Source of the DNA: Irpex lacteus
Taxonomy: Eukaryota > Basidiomycota > Agaricomycetes > Polyporales > Irpicaceae
Direction of reading: 5' to 3'
NCBI GenBank assembly: GCA_001986395.2
Contig: MQVO02000013.1
Span: forward strand, 310,001 to 374,000
Length of the DNA stretch: 64,000 nt
Part shown: in pieces, positions 37,292 through 47,100 of the stretch
How the letters are laid out: every line of letters begins with the position of its first letter
How positions within the stretch are numbered: the stretch's first letter is position 1
Program-made: the position numbers and the translations under genes
The notes under the pieces: generated by a model
Told to the model about the DNA's origin: nothing
The model's database searches: none
What the model saw: only the letters and a program-made list of their open reading frames with translations

Positions 37292-37976
37292 ATGCTCTCC
37301 CGCATCTCCATCTACTCCATGCTTGCGCTCTCTCTCCTTGCGGTCGCCACCCCTGCCCCATCGTAGAGAACGGCGGTAAACCATCTACCACGGCGAAGCC
37401 GCCTGCTACTACGACGAAGCCCCCCGCTACCACTGCTAAGCCTCCTACTACTACCGCCAAGCCTCCTACCACCACGGCGAAACCACCTACCACTACGGCG
37501 AAGCCACCAACTACCACTGCGAACCCGCCCGGTACCACGGCGAAGCCTCCCACCACGACGGTGACTGTGACTGCGCCGGGTGCTTCTGGCACCGCCGCCG
37601 CTGGCAGTTGCAACACCGGAGCTATTCAGTGCTGCCAGAGCACCACGACCGTACGCACTACTAAATTTATCCTCGTAATAAATATATCTGACGTGTCGGT
37701 GCTTGTTTAGGCTAGCTCCTCCTCGGGGAACGCTCTGTTGGGTCTGCTCGGCGTCGTGCTGAGCGACTTGGACGTCCTCCTTGGTGTCAACTGCTCGCCT
37801 ATCTCTGTTGTTGGTGTTGGTAGCGGCTCTGCGTGCGACGCGCATCCCGTTTGCTGCGAGAACAACTCTTTCGTACGTGGTGTCTCTTGATAGGTCATCT
37901 GTTGACCGCTGGGCTAACGTGCTATCTTTCGCAGGGCGGTCTCATTTCGATTGGCTGCATCCCCATTGAGTTGTGA
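37292..37976 (+). pseudogene. Class I hydrophobin with KPP-TTT repeat stalk; apparent frameshift near the N-terminus
   Basis: Exons 37292-37650, 37711-37872 and 37935-37976. The ATG gives a good signal peptide (MLSRISIYSMLALSLLAVAT) but that frame stops at the TAG about 75 bp in. From about 37350 another frame (PIVENGGKPSTTAKPP) stays open to the end. The eight hydrophobin cysteines are in the right pattern: C-x6-CC-x32-C-x13-C-x5-CC-x12-C, class I spacing. The single-base discrepancy lies in or near a CCCC run at 37352-37355, so it may be a sequencing error, a genuine null allele or a mis-chosen start. The gene is otherwise intact. Hydrophobins self-assemble at air-water interfaces and coat aerial hyphae and fruit bodies. 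Before the Cys domain sits a stalk of about eight 7-residue repeats. Confidence 0.8.
37390..37561 (+). repeat. Coding heptad repeat KPP[TA]TT[AT]
   Basis: About eight near-perfect 21-bp units encode KPPATTT, KPPATTA, KPPTTTA (several), NPPGTTA and KPPTTTV. Thr-rich, so probably O-glycosylated; the DNA repeat favours copy-number change. Confidence 0.85.
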
Positions 37977-39427
37977 TTGTTCGGCTCACTGCCCGTCTGA
38001 ACCGAAGAAGTGGTGGTAAGTGGTTCATAGCTTTATCAGTCAGGCCAGGACTAATACGAGTCAAGTAGCTTCTGGATTGTCGCGATCGTATATAACAAAC
38101 CCGTGTTTACCACCATTCAGCTGATCTGTACCGACTATCGAACACTTGTATGATTACTTAGCGTCGAGAATGAACATGTTCTATCTTGCATTGCGTCTGA
38201 TGGTTCTGCGTCGATGCTTTAGGGCGACCATCGTGCATACTAGACTCGCCGATAGTGGAGCATGAGCGCGAGTGTCATCTGGATGGAACACTATCTCGCC
38301 GCTTTCTTGCAAAAAAGAAAGAGGGGCTTTTGGTGAGTGTATCAGATCGAGGTTCCCGTGTGCTTCTAGTGCGAAGTTTATCATATATCTACACGCCTAC
38401 TTACTTGAGCTTATAACCATCTTCGCAGAGACAGGCTGGTTATGAAGCTTATATGAGGATCGACCACAGACTACATCTCGACTTGATGAGTTTTCTCCGG
38501 CCGTGAAACCATCATCTGACCTTGGGCCTTGTGGGAAGTGTACAGAGCTTTATGATCAAACGTGTGATATGGCCACGGACGTCACGGAACATGTCAGTCA
38601 GGAACAGAGTACTGCTTCCACTGAAGATTGAAGCTGGAAGACTGAATTACGCTCCAGAACGTGGTAACAGAAAGTATGTCACTTCCGTCAACTTCTCTGC
38701 CACCTAGATAGCGTTTCTCTCGCGCCTTCACAGGCACTATTCATAGCGTAGCCTAGAAACCAATCGGATGGTAGACAAAGCAATGCAGTTCATCATGGCG
38801 AGAAGACCGCGGACATGCTTCCGCCCGGCGAACGTCGAACAAGTTACGGCTGAGCGCAGTGCAAGGAAATCCATGTGCTTCTTCAGGGACGGAACGCATG
38901 TTTTTATCGGACAAGGCTGATGAAGATTCGCAGGTCGCAGTCACCGCCGCCTGGCAACGGTCTCGTACTGCATTGTCCAGCGAGCGAAAACGTTGTGAGT
39001 GCGAGGCCCATGTTGACTTGAGAAGAAGTATTGACTTGTTCATTGAAGACGGAGCTATTGTCCTCGTTGTAGCCTTTCAGCGTGTCTTGCTTTGTTCACC
39101 CGTTCGTTGCTGTGATATGGGCGTCTACTACCAAATATGGCGGGGGCATGGCTTTCGATAATGATGGCCGCTGGGCTTCGGCCAATAATTGGTTGAGGAC
39201 CAGGGCTGAACTTGATTTCGGGCCATAAAGGCCTTTGCACCTCTTCTTCACTTTCTCTTCACAACCCTCACCTCCCTCCCTTTCAACGCCCGCGTTCCTT
39301 TGCCTGGCCCGTGCTCTGTCCCCTTCCTTCTCTCGGCAGTCAACAAGCCACGCCTCTCCTTTAAATACGCACCCTAGGCTTCTAGATCTGCCCCGCCCAC
39401 ACACACATACCCCCACGACAGTCCACG
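37977..39427. other. Gene-free stretch with the GH16 promoter at its right end
   Basis: About 1.45 kb. No supported gene. The last 190 bp (39240-39420) is a strongly C/T-rich leader; TTTAAATA at about 39360-39367 may serve as a TATA element. Confidence 0.45.
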
Positions 39428-40687
39428 ATGCACGCACTCGCAACTCTCTTCTTTGCCCTCCCCATCACCGCCCTTGCTGGCACTCATGAACCTTGGGCGC
39501 ACCGCCGTCGCGCTCAGCACTGGGAAAAGCGCGAACCTGTCACCTTCGCTCGCCGCGGTGTCCAGTACAAGCTATCGGATAACTTCTCGGGACAAGCGTT
39601 GCTCGAGTGAGTACTTACACCGTGCGTCTAAGCGACGCGACGGAAGCTAATCCGCCCACAGCAACTTCAACTTTTTCAACCAGGCCGACCCCACGCACGG
39701 GCTCGTGCAGTACGTCGACGCGCAGACAGCTAAGAACGAGGGTCTTGCCGTCGTGCAGGATGATGGCGTTGTGAAACTCAACGTCGACTCCACCACGCAG
39801 CTACAAGCCGGCCAGCCGCGCAAATCGTGTGTACCCTCATCACCTATTTCGTTGATCGATGATCTCACCTTAGCTTATCTGTAAAGTGTCCGCCTCGAGT
39901 CCAAGAAGACGTACAACAGCGGTCTCTTCATTGGCGACTTTTTCGCCATGCCCACTGGCTGTGGAACGTGGCCGGCGTACTGGACTGTAAATGGCAACGA
40001 CTGGCCCAACGGCGGCGAGCTTGACATTATCGGTGTGTAACACGTGTTTTTTCGATCGGCGAGCGGGCGCTAACTTATGATTGACAGAGGGTGTCAATTT
40101 GAACACTGACAACCAGATCACGGCGCACACGGGACCGACATGCACCCTTAGTGGTGGGCTCATCAACGCCGCAGTCGGCCATCTGGTTAGCCCGACATGT
40201 ACCTCGTCGGCCGACAACAACAGCGGATGCCCCTGGAACCCACAGGGCAACGCTACCTACGGCCACAACTTCAACATGCAGGGCGGTGGTGTCTACGCGC
40301 ACTTGTGGGACAACACAGGCATCAGCGTCTGGTTCTTCCCTCGCAACGCTATTCCAGGAGACATCACCTCGGGCAACCCAGACCCGTCATCTTGGGGTCA
40401 GGCCACCGCCGTGTTCCCGAACAACGACTCCTGCCAGACCACCAAGCACTTCCACGACCACACGATCGTCATCAACACCAGCTTGTGTGGTGACTGGGCC
40501 GGCGCTGCGTTCAACAACGGTGGCCAGTGCTCTGGCACTTGCGATGCTTGGGTTGCTGATCCCAGCCACTTCAAGTGTAGGTATTTTCAGCTATATGGGC
40601 GTAAACGAGAGATACTCATCTACGTTTGTTGAAGCAGACGCGCACTGGGCTATTGCCAGCATCAAGGTCTACCAGCCTCAGAACTAA
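39428..40687 (+). CDS. Secreted GH16 endo-beta-glucanase (laminarinase type)
   Basis: The ATG at 39428 opens the signal peptide [20 protein letters not shown]. After a basic pro-segment ([13 protein letters not shown]) the fold starts at [20 protein letters not shown]. The catalytic motif is GGELDIIEGVN (ExDxxE, nucleophile and acid/base Glu), and an intron splits the codon of the second Glu (about 40032-40086). Conserved flanks: [50 protein letters not shown] and [13 protein letters not shown]. This is the basidiomycete 1,3(4)-beta-glucanase group that attacks mixed-linkage and 1,3-glucans, either for wall remodelling or for food. Four introns; the last exon ([16 protein letters not shown]) follows an intron at about 40575-40636. 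No GPI signal. Confidence 0.92.
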
Positions 40688-41373
40688 GAAGTTCTCTATA
40701 CCTCTCCCCATACCTATCACCCCTCATCGGTCGTTGATCATCCTTGCCCGCTTTCGCCGCCTTTGACTCCAGGCAGCACTTTCTTCATCGCGATATCCAG
40801 GTGTATATCGTACCTTGTTTTTTTCTGCTGGCCCCGGTCGGTCGGTTTTAGCTTGGCAAACGGTCGCAGCGCCCTTGAGTAGAGTACATAATAATCTCGT
40901 CTTATCGTTACATAGTAGGGTTGGATCTGTGGGTCTTCTGGGCAGGTGTCCCGGGCGCTGTGCATTGTCAGCATTGTTGTTATCGTCTATCTTCTTGAAC
41001 GTGTCTCTCTCTACATCTCTCCACTACTGTCTTTACTTTATCTCTGTGTCTTGCACTGTGACCGTTAGGATACCACGCAATGGAAGACGAGAGCTGTGCA
41101 TACAATCGTTAATTATATGTAGAACATATCAATTGGAACTGTTAGATGTCAATCCATCCTGGTGTAGAGATGTCGAGGAGAGCTGATTGAGATTAACCTT
41201 CAGAGTTCTGAGCATTGTTGCGGAGGTAAATCACAGTTCACACTAAGAGCGACAACTCCGAGATGGGCAGCTCATCAATCGGGTGCATACTTATCATCGT
41301 GGATCATGTCTCATACTATTAGTATGTACACAGTATAAACCTTCATATATACAACAAGCCAAACGTCCAAGTA
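40688..41373. other. Convergent 3' intergenic region
   Basis: About 690 bp between the GH16 gene (+) and the FMO gene (-); no supported gene. Confidence 0.4.
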
Positions 41374-43128
41374 TCAATACAATCCATAATCCTCATCCCA
41401 GTCATCCTCCTCCACCAACTCCTCAGGCGGCCCCCCATGCTCACTCTCCCACTGCTCCTGCCACACCGTCAACCTCTGCATCAACTCCGCCCACTCCTCC
41501 TCACTCTCAACCCCCTCCAACCACTTCCTCTCACTCTCCTTCCCCTCAGCCTGGACTCTCGCCCACGCGCGACTCAACAACCTCGAATCCCTCCTCCCCC
41601 GTCTCCTCCACTCCTCCACATACTTTCTACCATCATCAGGCAGCTTTCCGTGTTCTTTCAGATATTGCACCAACGCGTCCTGGTAATCCTGAGCCTCAGT
41701 GTCTCCCCCGACCATCTTGTGTCCGACGTAATACGGGTCATAGCCTTTCGTCCTACGGAACTCCTCACGTGCGACGAGGGAGTCGAGCATCGAGGAGCGC
41801 GAGGGGAGGAGGGAAGGGTCGGCGATGGCGTGGGAGATGAGGAGGGATTGGGCGATGTCGGAGGGACAGTTAGCGATGAGGATGGGCAGACCGACGAATG
41901 CTAGTGCTGTCGGCGGGTGTTGAGGGGAGAGGGAGAAGATGTCTTGGTACAATGGGAAGATGTAGCGCGTGTTGGTCGTAAGACCCTCCGCCGTAGTGGA
42001 GTTTGCTGTGGTGTATGGATCGTATTTGAGGGCGGGGGTGCGGAGGGAGGATTTGGAGGGGACGCGGGAGAGGAAGGGGACGAGGGATTGGTAGCCTGTG
42101 GCGAGGATTATTGAGTCGACTGAGGAGAGGCTTGAACCGTCTTCGAAGATGATCGCGTCTTTGGTGAAGTGGGAGATTGGAGGCTTGACGATGACGTCTG
42201 CTTCGGGTGGGGGTGCGCTACCTTTGCGGAGGGATTGATAGACCTGTTCACGATATACTCATGTTATCAGAATTTTGGTGTTTATACGTGTAGGATGGAG
42301 ACTTACGGTCGTCAACTCGCTGACTTGGATCGCAGCATCACGTCCACTGGCACCTCCGCCGACAATGAGCAAAGTGCGATTAACGTATCGCTCCGGTTCA
42401 CGATAGAATATAGAATGCTGAATCTCCCTCTTCGGCGTTCCCTCAGGCGTACTCCTCAACCACTCCTCCTCGCCGTCCCAATGCGGGATCCGCGGATAAT
42501 GGTTATGTCCATTGCCCACAATAAGATGGTCAAAGAACTCATGTACCGTCTCAGGCCCATCCTCCCTAGTACCAATCCGCGCAACCTCAACCTCCCACTT
42601 CCCCTCGACAGAATTCCCATGCCATCCCGCCGCGACGACAGTATGATTCACGCGAATATGACTAGTAATATTATGCCGCACAGCAAAGTCGACGTGATAT
42701 TGCTGCATGTACTCCCACCCAGGGAACAGCGGTGTGCCCGGCGGGAACGGGTTTCCTGGGTACGTCATCGTCGGGTGCGGGGTGTTAGTGTGTAGACGGG
42801 GGTACAGGGGAGTTTCGGGGAGAGCGGGAGGGTGAGGGGGGTTGAGGTCAGGGAGCCAGACTCCGCCGACGGAGCGGCGTTGTTCGTAGAGGACGATGTT
42901 CCATGAGGAGCGCACTTCTGGCGGGAGGTCGAGGAGGGTTTTGAGGATTGCGAGGCCGGCGCTGCCTCCGCCTACTATGGCGATGGACTTTGTGATGTCT
43001 GAGTGCGGGACAGGGATGGGAGGGCTGGGAGTGTCAATCTCGTTGAGAATGGGAGTGAGGGCAGATGGGTACCATGGCCCGAAAGAGAAGGATAGTAATG
43101 ATACAACGAATTGTGGTAGATGCACCAT
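41374..43128 (-). CDS. Flavin-containing monooxygenase-like FAD/NADPH enzyme
   Basis: Two exons: 43128-42305 and about 42245-41374, joined as QVSELTTVYQSLRKG. A hydrophobic N-terminus (MVHLPQFVVSLLSFSFGPW) may be a signal anchor. The FAD Rossmann motif is IAIVGGGSAGLAIL (residues about 48-61), the FMO-type linker is LIVGNGHNHYPRIPHW, and the NADPH-binding motif is LLIVGGGASGRDAA. The C-terminal signature of the family, DSIILATGYQSLVPFL, is present. Such enzymes hydroxylate N or S atoms or act as Baeyer-Villiger enzymes. In fungi they are often found in accessory metabolism, but there is no biosynthetic cluster here. Long charged C-terminus (EEDDWDEDYGLY). Divergent from DNMT5. Confidence 0.88.
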
Positions 43129-44128
43129 CTTTGCCCCTAGGAGAAAAAACGGAATTCAGTGAGAGCTCTCAGTGTCCTGTGAGGCAATGAACATACCGTG
43201 CCAGCCGTCGAGGTCAAAGGAAGAGATAGCTGCATGATGCGAAGCTAATATACTATCGGGATACCACTATTGAGATCATGTCGCATGAGCGTATTCATGA
43301 GTGATATTGCGCAATTCATAGAAGTAAATAGAGAGGCGTCTATTCACGTACAGGATCGAAATGTATGGTTTATGATCAAGTTCTAGAAAGCATGACCGAT
43401 GCTCAGATGAGCATTGCATGTTATGGTTACGATAAGACAGAATGCCCGGGCGGAGGAGGGAACCTGGTTAAGCCTGGTTGATCGGTCGGTGGTCGCGCGA
43501 TGCCCGTTACAAAGCTCGCAAGCTTTCCGACTGGTATTGGTAAGCAAACATGGTTTGTAATGTATCTTGAAGAAGGTTACGGTGAGCGGAGAAGAGGCTG
43601 ATATGTACGGCGCGGTGACATACCTAAGATGTACCAAAAAGCGACGAGCAAGTCAGATTGGAATCATCGCGAAGATGCGGAAACACTCACAATTCTGTAG
43701 GATATTGGCATGGCATCGCGCCTATGCTTACAAGAGGTTACATCACCAACTGCATGTTAATGTTAGTAGTCTGTGCTACATAATACGAGCCCCAATGCGA
43801 GGTGTGCCGTGTTGCATATCTGCCGTGCTGGTCAATTTTGATATTTGTCAAAGGGCATATTGGGGGAAGGGTAAGCAGGAAGCAGCCTGGCGAGGTAATA
43901 AACGCCAGAGTCTTGAGTAGTGGAATTATCCTGTCGAGTATCTCATAATCGAGAAGAAGCTGGAAGTTCCGAGTCAATTATTTAAGGTTTTGGACGAACT
44001 GCAGGAGTGCGTGACTAAGACCGCGATGAGTCACCCGTGACTAGGCGTGTGCGTGACAGGATTGACATAAAGTAGTAACCGCGCTTCGCGTGACGCCCGA
44101 CTCTTAACCGACGACCGCCAGCAAAACG
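43129..44128. promoter_or_regulatory. Divergent intergenic region, FMO and DNMT5
   Basis: 1 kb with no supported gene. The 120 bp before the DNMT5 ATG has three GCGTGAC words (about 44010, 44051 and 44087) and a CGCTTCGCG stretch at 44082-44090. Confidence 0.4.
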
Positions 44129-47100
44129 ATGGCGAAGCCCAAGTCTGGAAAGGCTGGGGACCAAAAATCCATAACTTCCTTCTTTGGAAGGAGTGGCGGG
44201 AATACGACGACGACGAAGGAGAAGAAACCTGCTGCAAAGCCAAAGAAGGTGGTGCAGGTGGTCGACGACGAGGACGAGCCTGAAGACGACGCGGATGCTG
44301 CAGACGGTGGCTCAGATTATGTGCAAGACTCATCTGGAGAAGAGGTAGACGAGCCGTTAGAGGACGAGGATGCGTCTGCCTCGGAATTAAACGCGTCGGA
44401 CGCGGAGATGGAGGACGAAGAAGAGGAGAAACACACCAAGAAAGCTCGAGCGCTGCCAAAGGTCAAGGCCTCTGCTATAGACACCTCCGAACTTCCACCT
44501 ATACATGAAATCTCGTCTATTTTCCTCGACCTTGTATCTCGCGCCAATGGACTCAAAGATGTTATTCAACAAAAGCTGCAAGGTCGTAAGCTACGAGTAG
44601 CCACCATGTGTTCTGGCACGGAGTCTCCCCTTCTGGCTCTCGAAGAAACTCGACGCGCCATTAAGTCCCTATGGGAGCTCGATCTGCAGGTTGAGCACGT
44701 CTTCTCCTGCGAAATTGAGCCTTTCAAGCAGGCTTATATCGAGCGTAATTTCAGCCCGCCATTGCTCTTCAGAGACGTGTGCGAGCTCGGAAGCGCTCAT
44801 GCGCACACCGCGTATGGCTCACTAGCACCTGTCCCCGGTGACGTCGATCTTCTCGTCGCAGGTACATCTTGTGTCGACTATTCGAACCTGAACAATGAGA
44901 AGCAAGACATTGACGGACACGGCGAGTCCGGTCGAACATTCCGTGGTATGCTAGACTGGGTCGACAAACACCGCCCTCCTCTCGTCGTGCTCGAAAACGT
45001 CTGCAGCGCCCCCTGGCCCAAAGTCGTCGAATACTTCCGTCAGAAAGGCTACGCCGCGCAGTTCGCCCGTGTCGACACCAAGAACTACTACATCCCGCAC
45101 ACGCGCACACGTGTCTACCTCCTGGCTGTGAACATGAAGAACTCGGATATTCCGGAGAAGTGGCTGAGGATGGTGACGGAGATGCGTAGGCCGGCGTCGT
45201 CGACGCTGGACGCGTTTTTGTTGCCGTCGGACGATCCCCGTATTCATCAGGCGAGGGAGAAGCTTGTGAGGGAGAGCTTTAATGGGTTGGATAGGAGGAC
45301 GGGGCGTATGGATTGGGGACGGTGTGAGTCGAGGCATCAGCGTGCAAGGCTTGAGGAAGAGCTTGGAAGTTCGCGTCCTTTGACGCATTGGAATAACTGT
45401 AAGTGACGCTTACCCACTATCGTCGATCGTTGTGCTGAGTATCATTGTAGCCGGCTTTTGTAAGCTACCTGACTTTGCGTGGAACGATTGGGGTATTGGT
45501 CAAGTCGAACGAGTTTGGGACTTGATGGACATTTCCCTGCTTCGATCCGCCAAAGAAGGGGTAGACCCTTCATACAAGACGTGAGTAATTTTCTAAACAT
45601 TGTTTTCCCTATTTAACTGACGCCATTATTTCAGTGTTGTCTGGAATCTGTCGCAAAACGTCGACAGGACGATCGGCTCGAGTAAACCAGGCATCTGCCC
45701 GTGCCTGACGCCATCCATGATTCCCTACCTCACCAACCGCGGCGGGCCTATGGTCGGTCTCGAAGCGCTTTCTATGCAGGGTCTCCCCGTCGATGAGCTC
45801 CTCCTAACCCGCGAAACTGAGGACCAACTCGCCGACTTGGCAGGAAACGCCATGTCAACTACCGTCGTCGGAACGTGCATCATCGCCGCTCTTATCGTCG
45901 GGAAAAAGCTCCTGAAAGAAAGCAACGACACGACGACGTACGAGCAACACCGCTCTGCCGCTGCCATCCAAGAGGAGGATGATGTAGATGACGTGCTTAT
46001 GAATATCGACAAACTCGACATCGGACAGGGACAGTCCCTGGAAGAGCATATCTCTGGCGGCGAAAAGCTCAAGGAGAAACCGCTTGATCTCGCTGCTCGT
46101 GCGTCCCGTTCACTCTCAGATCTTCTCGTCGACGCTGCACGCTCTGCGCGGTTATGTGAGTGTGAGGGGAGGAAGGACGTCACTACCCGTCCGCTCAAGC
46201 AGTGTCAGAACTGTGGCTCGACTACCTGTGTCAAGTGCGGTGGCTACCCTGAACACAAATTCGAGGATCTCAAGTTCGACGATGAGAAACCTCGTCTCCA
46301 CCCATCCGAGTTCGAGCGCGAACTCAAGGCTTCACTGCCCATGGCAGTCCTTCTCTCCAACATCACTCAAGAATCCCTGGACTCCTACCGCGCGGCTTCA
46401 GGCGCGGATATCCCCTCTAGTATCTGGAAGAAATGGTCCGCCGCAGTCATCCGCGCTGCCTCTTCAGAGTTCCACTTCGCCGAGTCGAAACGCCAAGAGA
46501 TCTGGTCGGTCGTATACCAGTCATCATCTGGTTTTGGCACCCTCGAGCTCCTGCTTCATCCTCAACAGCCGGAATGGCGGTTCTTCGCGAAGCCGGACGA
46601 TGAAGAGCCTGTGCAGTCTGAGGTGAGGATACGGTTGGAGAGTGCCCCTGCGGGACGGCTTGTCTGTCGTGAAGCGGGTGAGTTACTCGAGGGGAGCTGG
46701 GAGTTCGGGCTGCCGAGCAAGGAGTCGTTCAAGATCTCGGTTGAGGGTGATAAACTCGTGCCTTCATGGGAAGCGGACCTGGGACTTACAGGCGAGGAGT
46801 TCAAGAACAAGAAGGTACACTCGCAGCTGGCCGTCGTCGTCGACGAAGCAGACCAGGACAAGCTCGAGCGGGATATCTCCGGGACGTATATCCTGCACGA
46901 GAAGTGCGGTATGGCGAACGCGTCATTGCACAAGAAGGTGCCTACGACGGAGGAGAAGGAGAAGGACTTGCCGCCGGTGTTTTTGTTCCTTGACCCGACG
47001 CGGACAGGGAAAGGCGAGGACGATTCGTTTGTGTTTTCGATTACGAGGAAGAGGTGCGAGTATGGGGAGACGAGGCCTGTTATATGTACGGTTGATGCGA

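Noticed and set aside
37390..37561. Regular 21-bp repeats that could be taken for a CRISPR-like or satellite array
   Set aside because: They are in-frame coding repeats within the hydrophobin, with no spacers.
41283..41904. Long plus-strand Pro/Thr/Ser-rich frames inside the FMO gene
   Set aside because: Antisense to the C-terminal exon of the FMO-like enzyme; the Pro-rich look comes from the complementary Glu/Trp-rich coding sequence.
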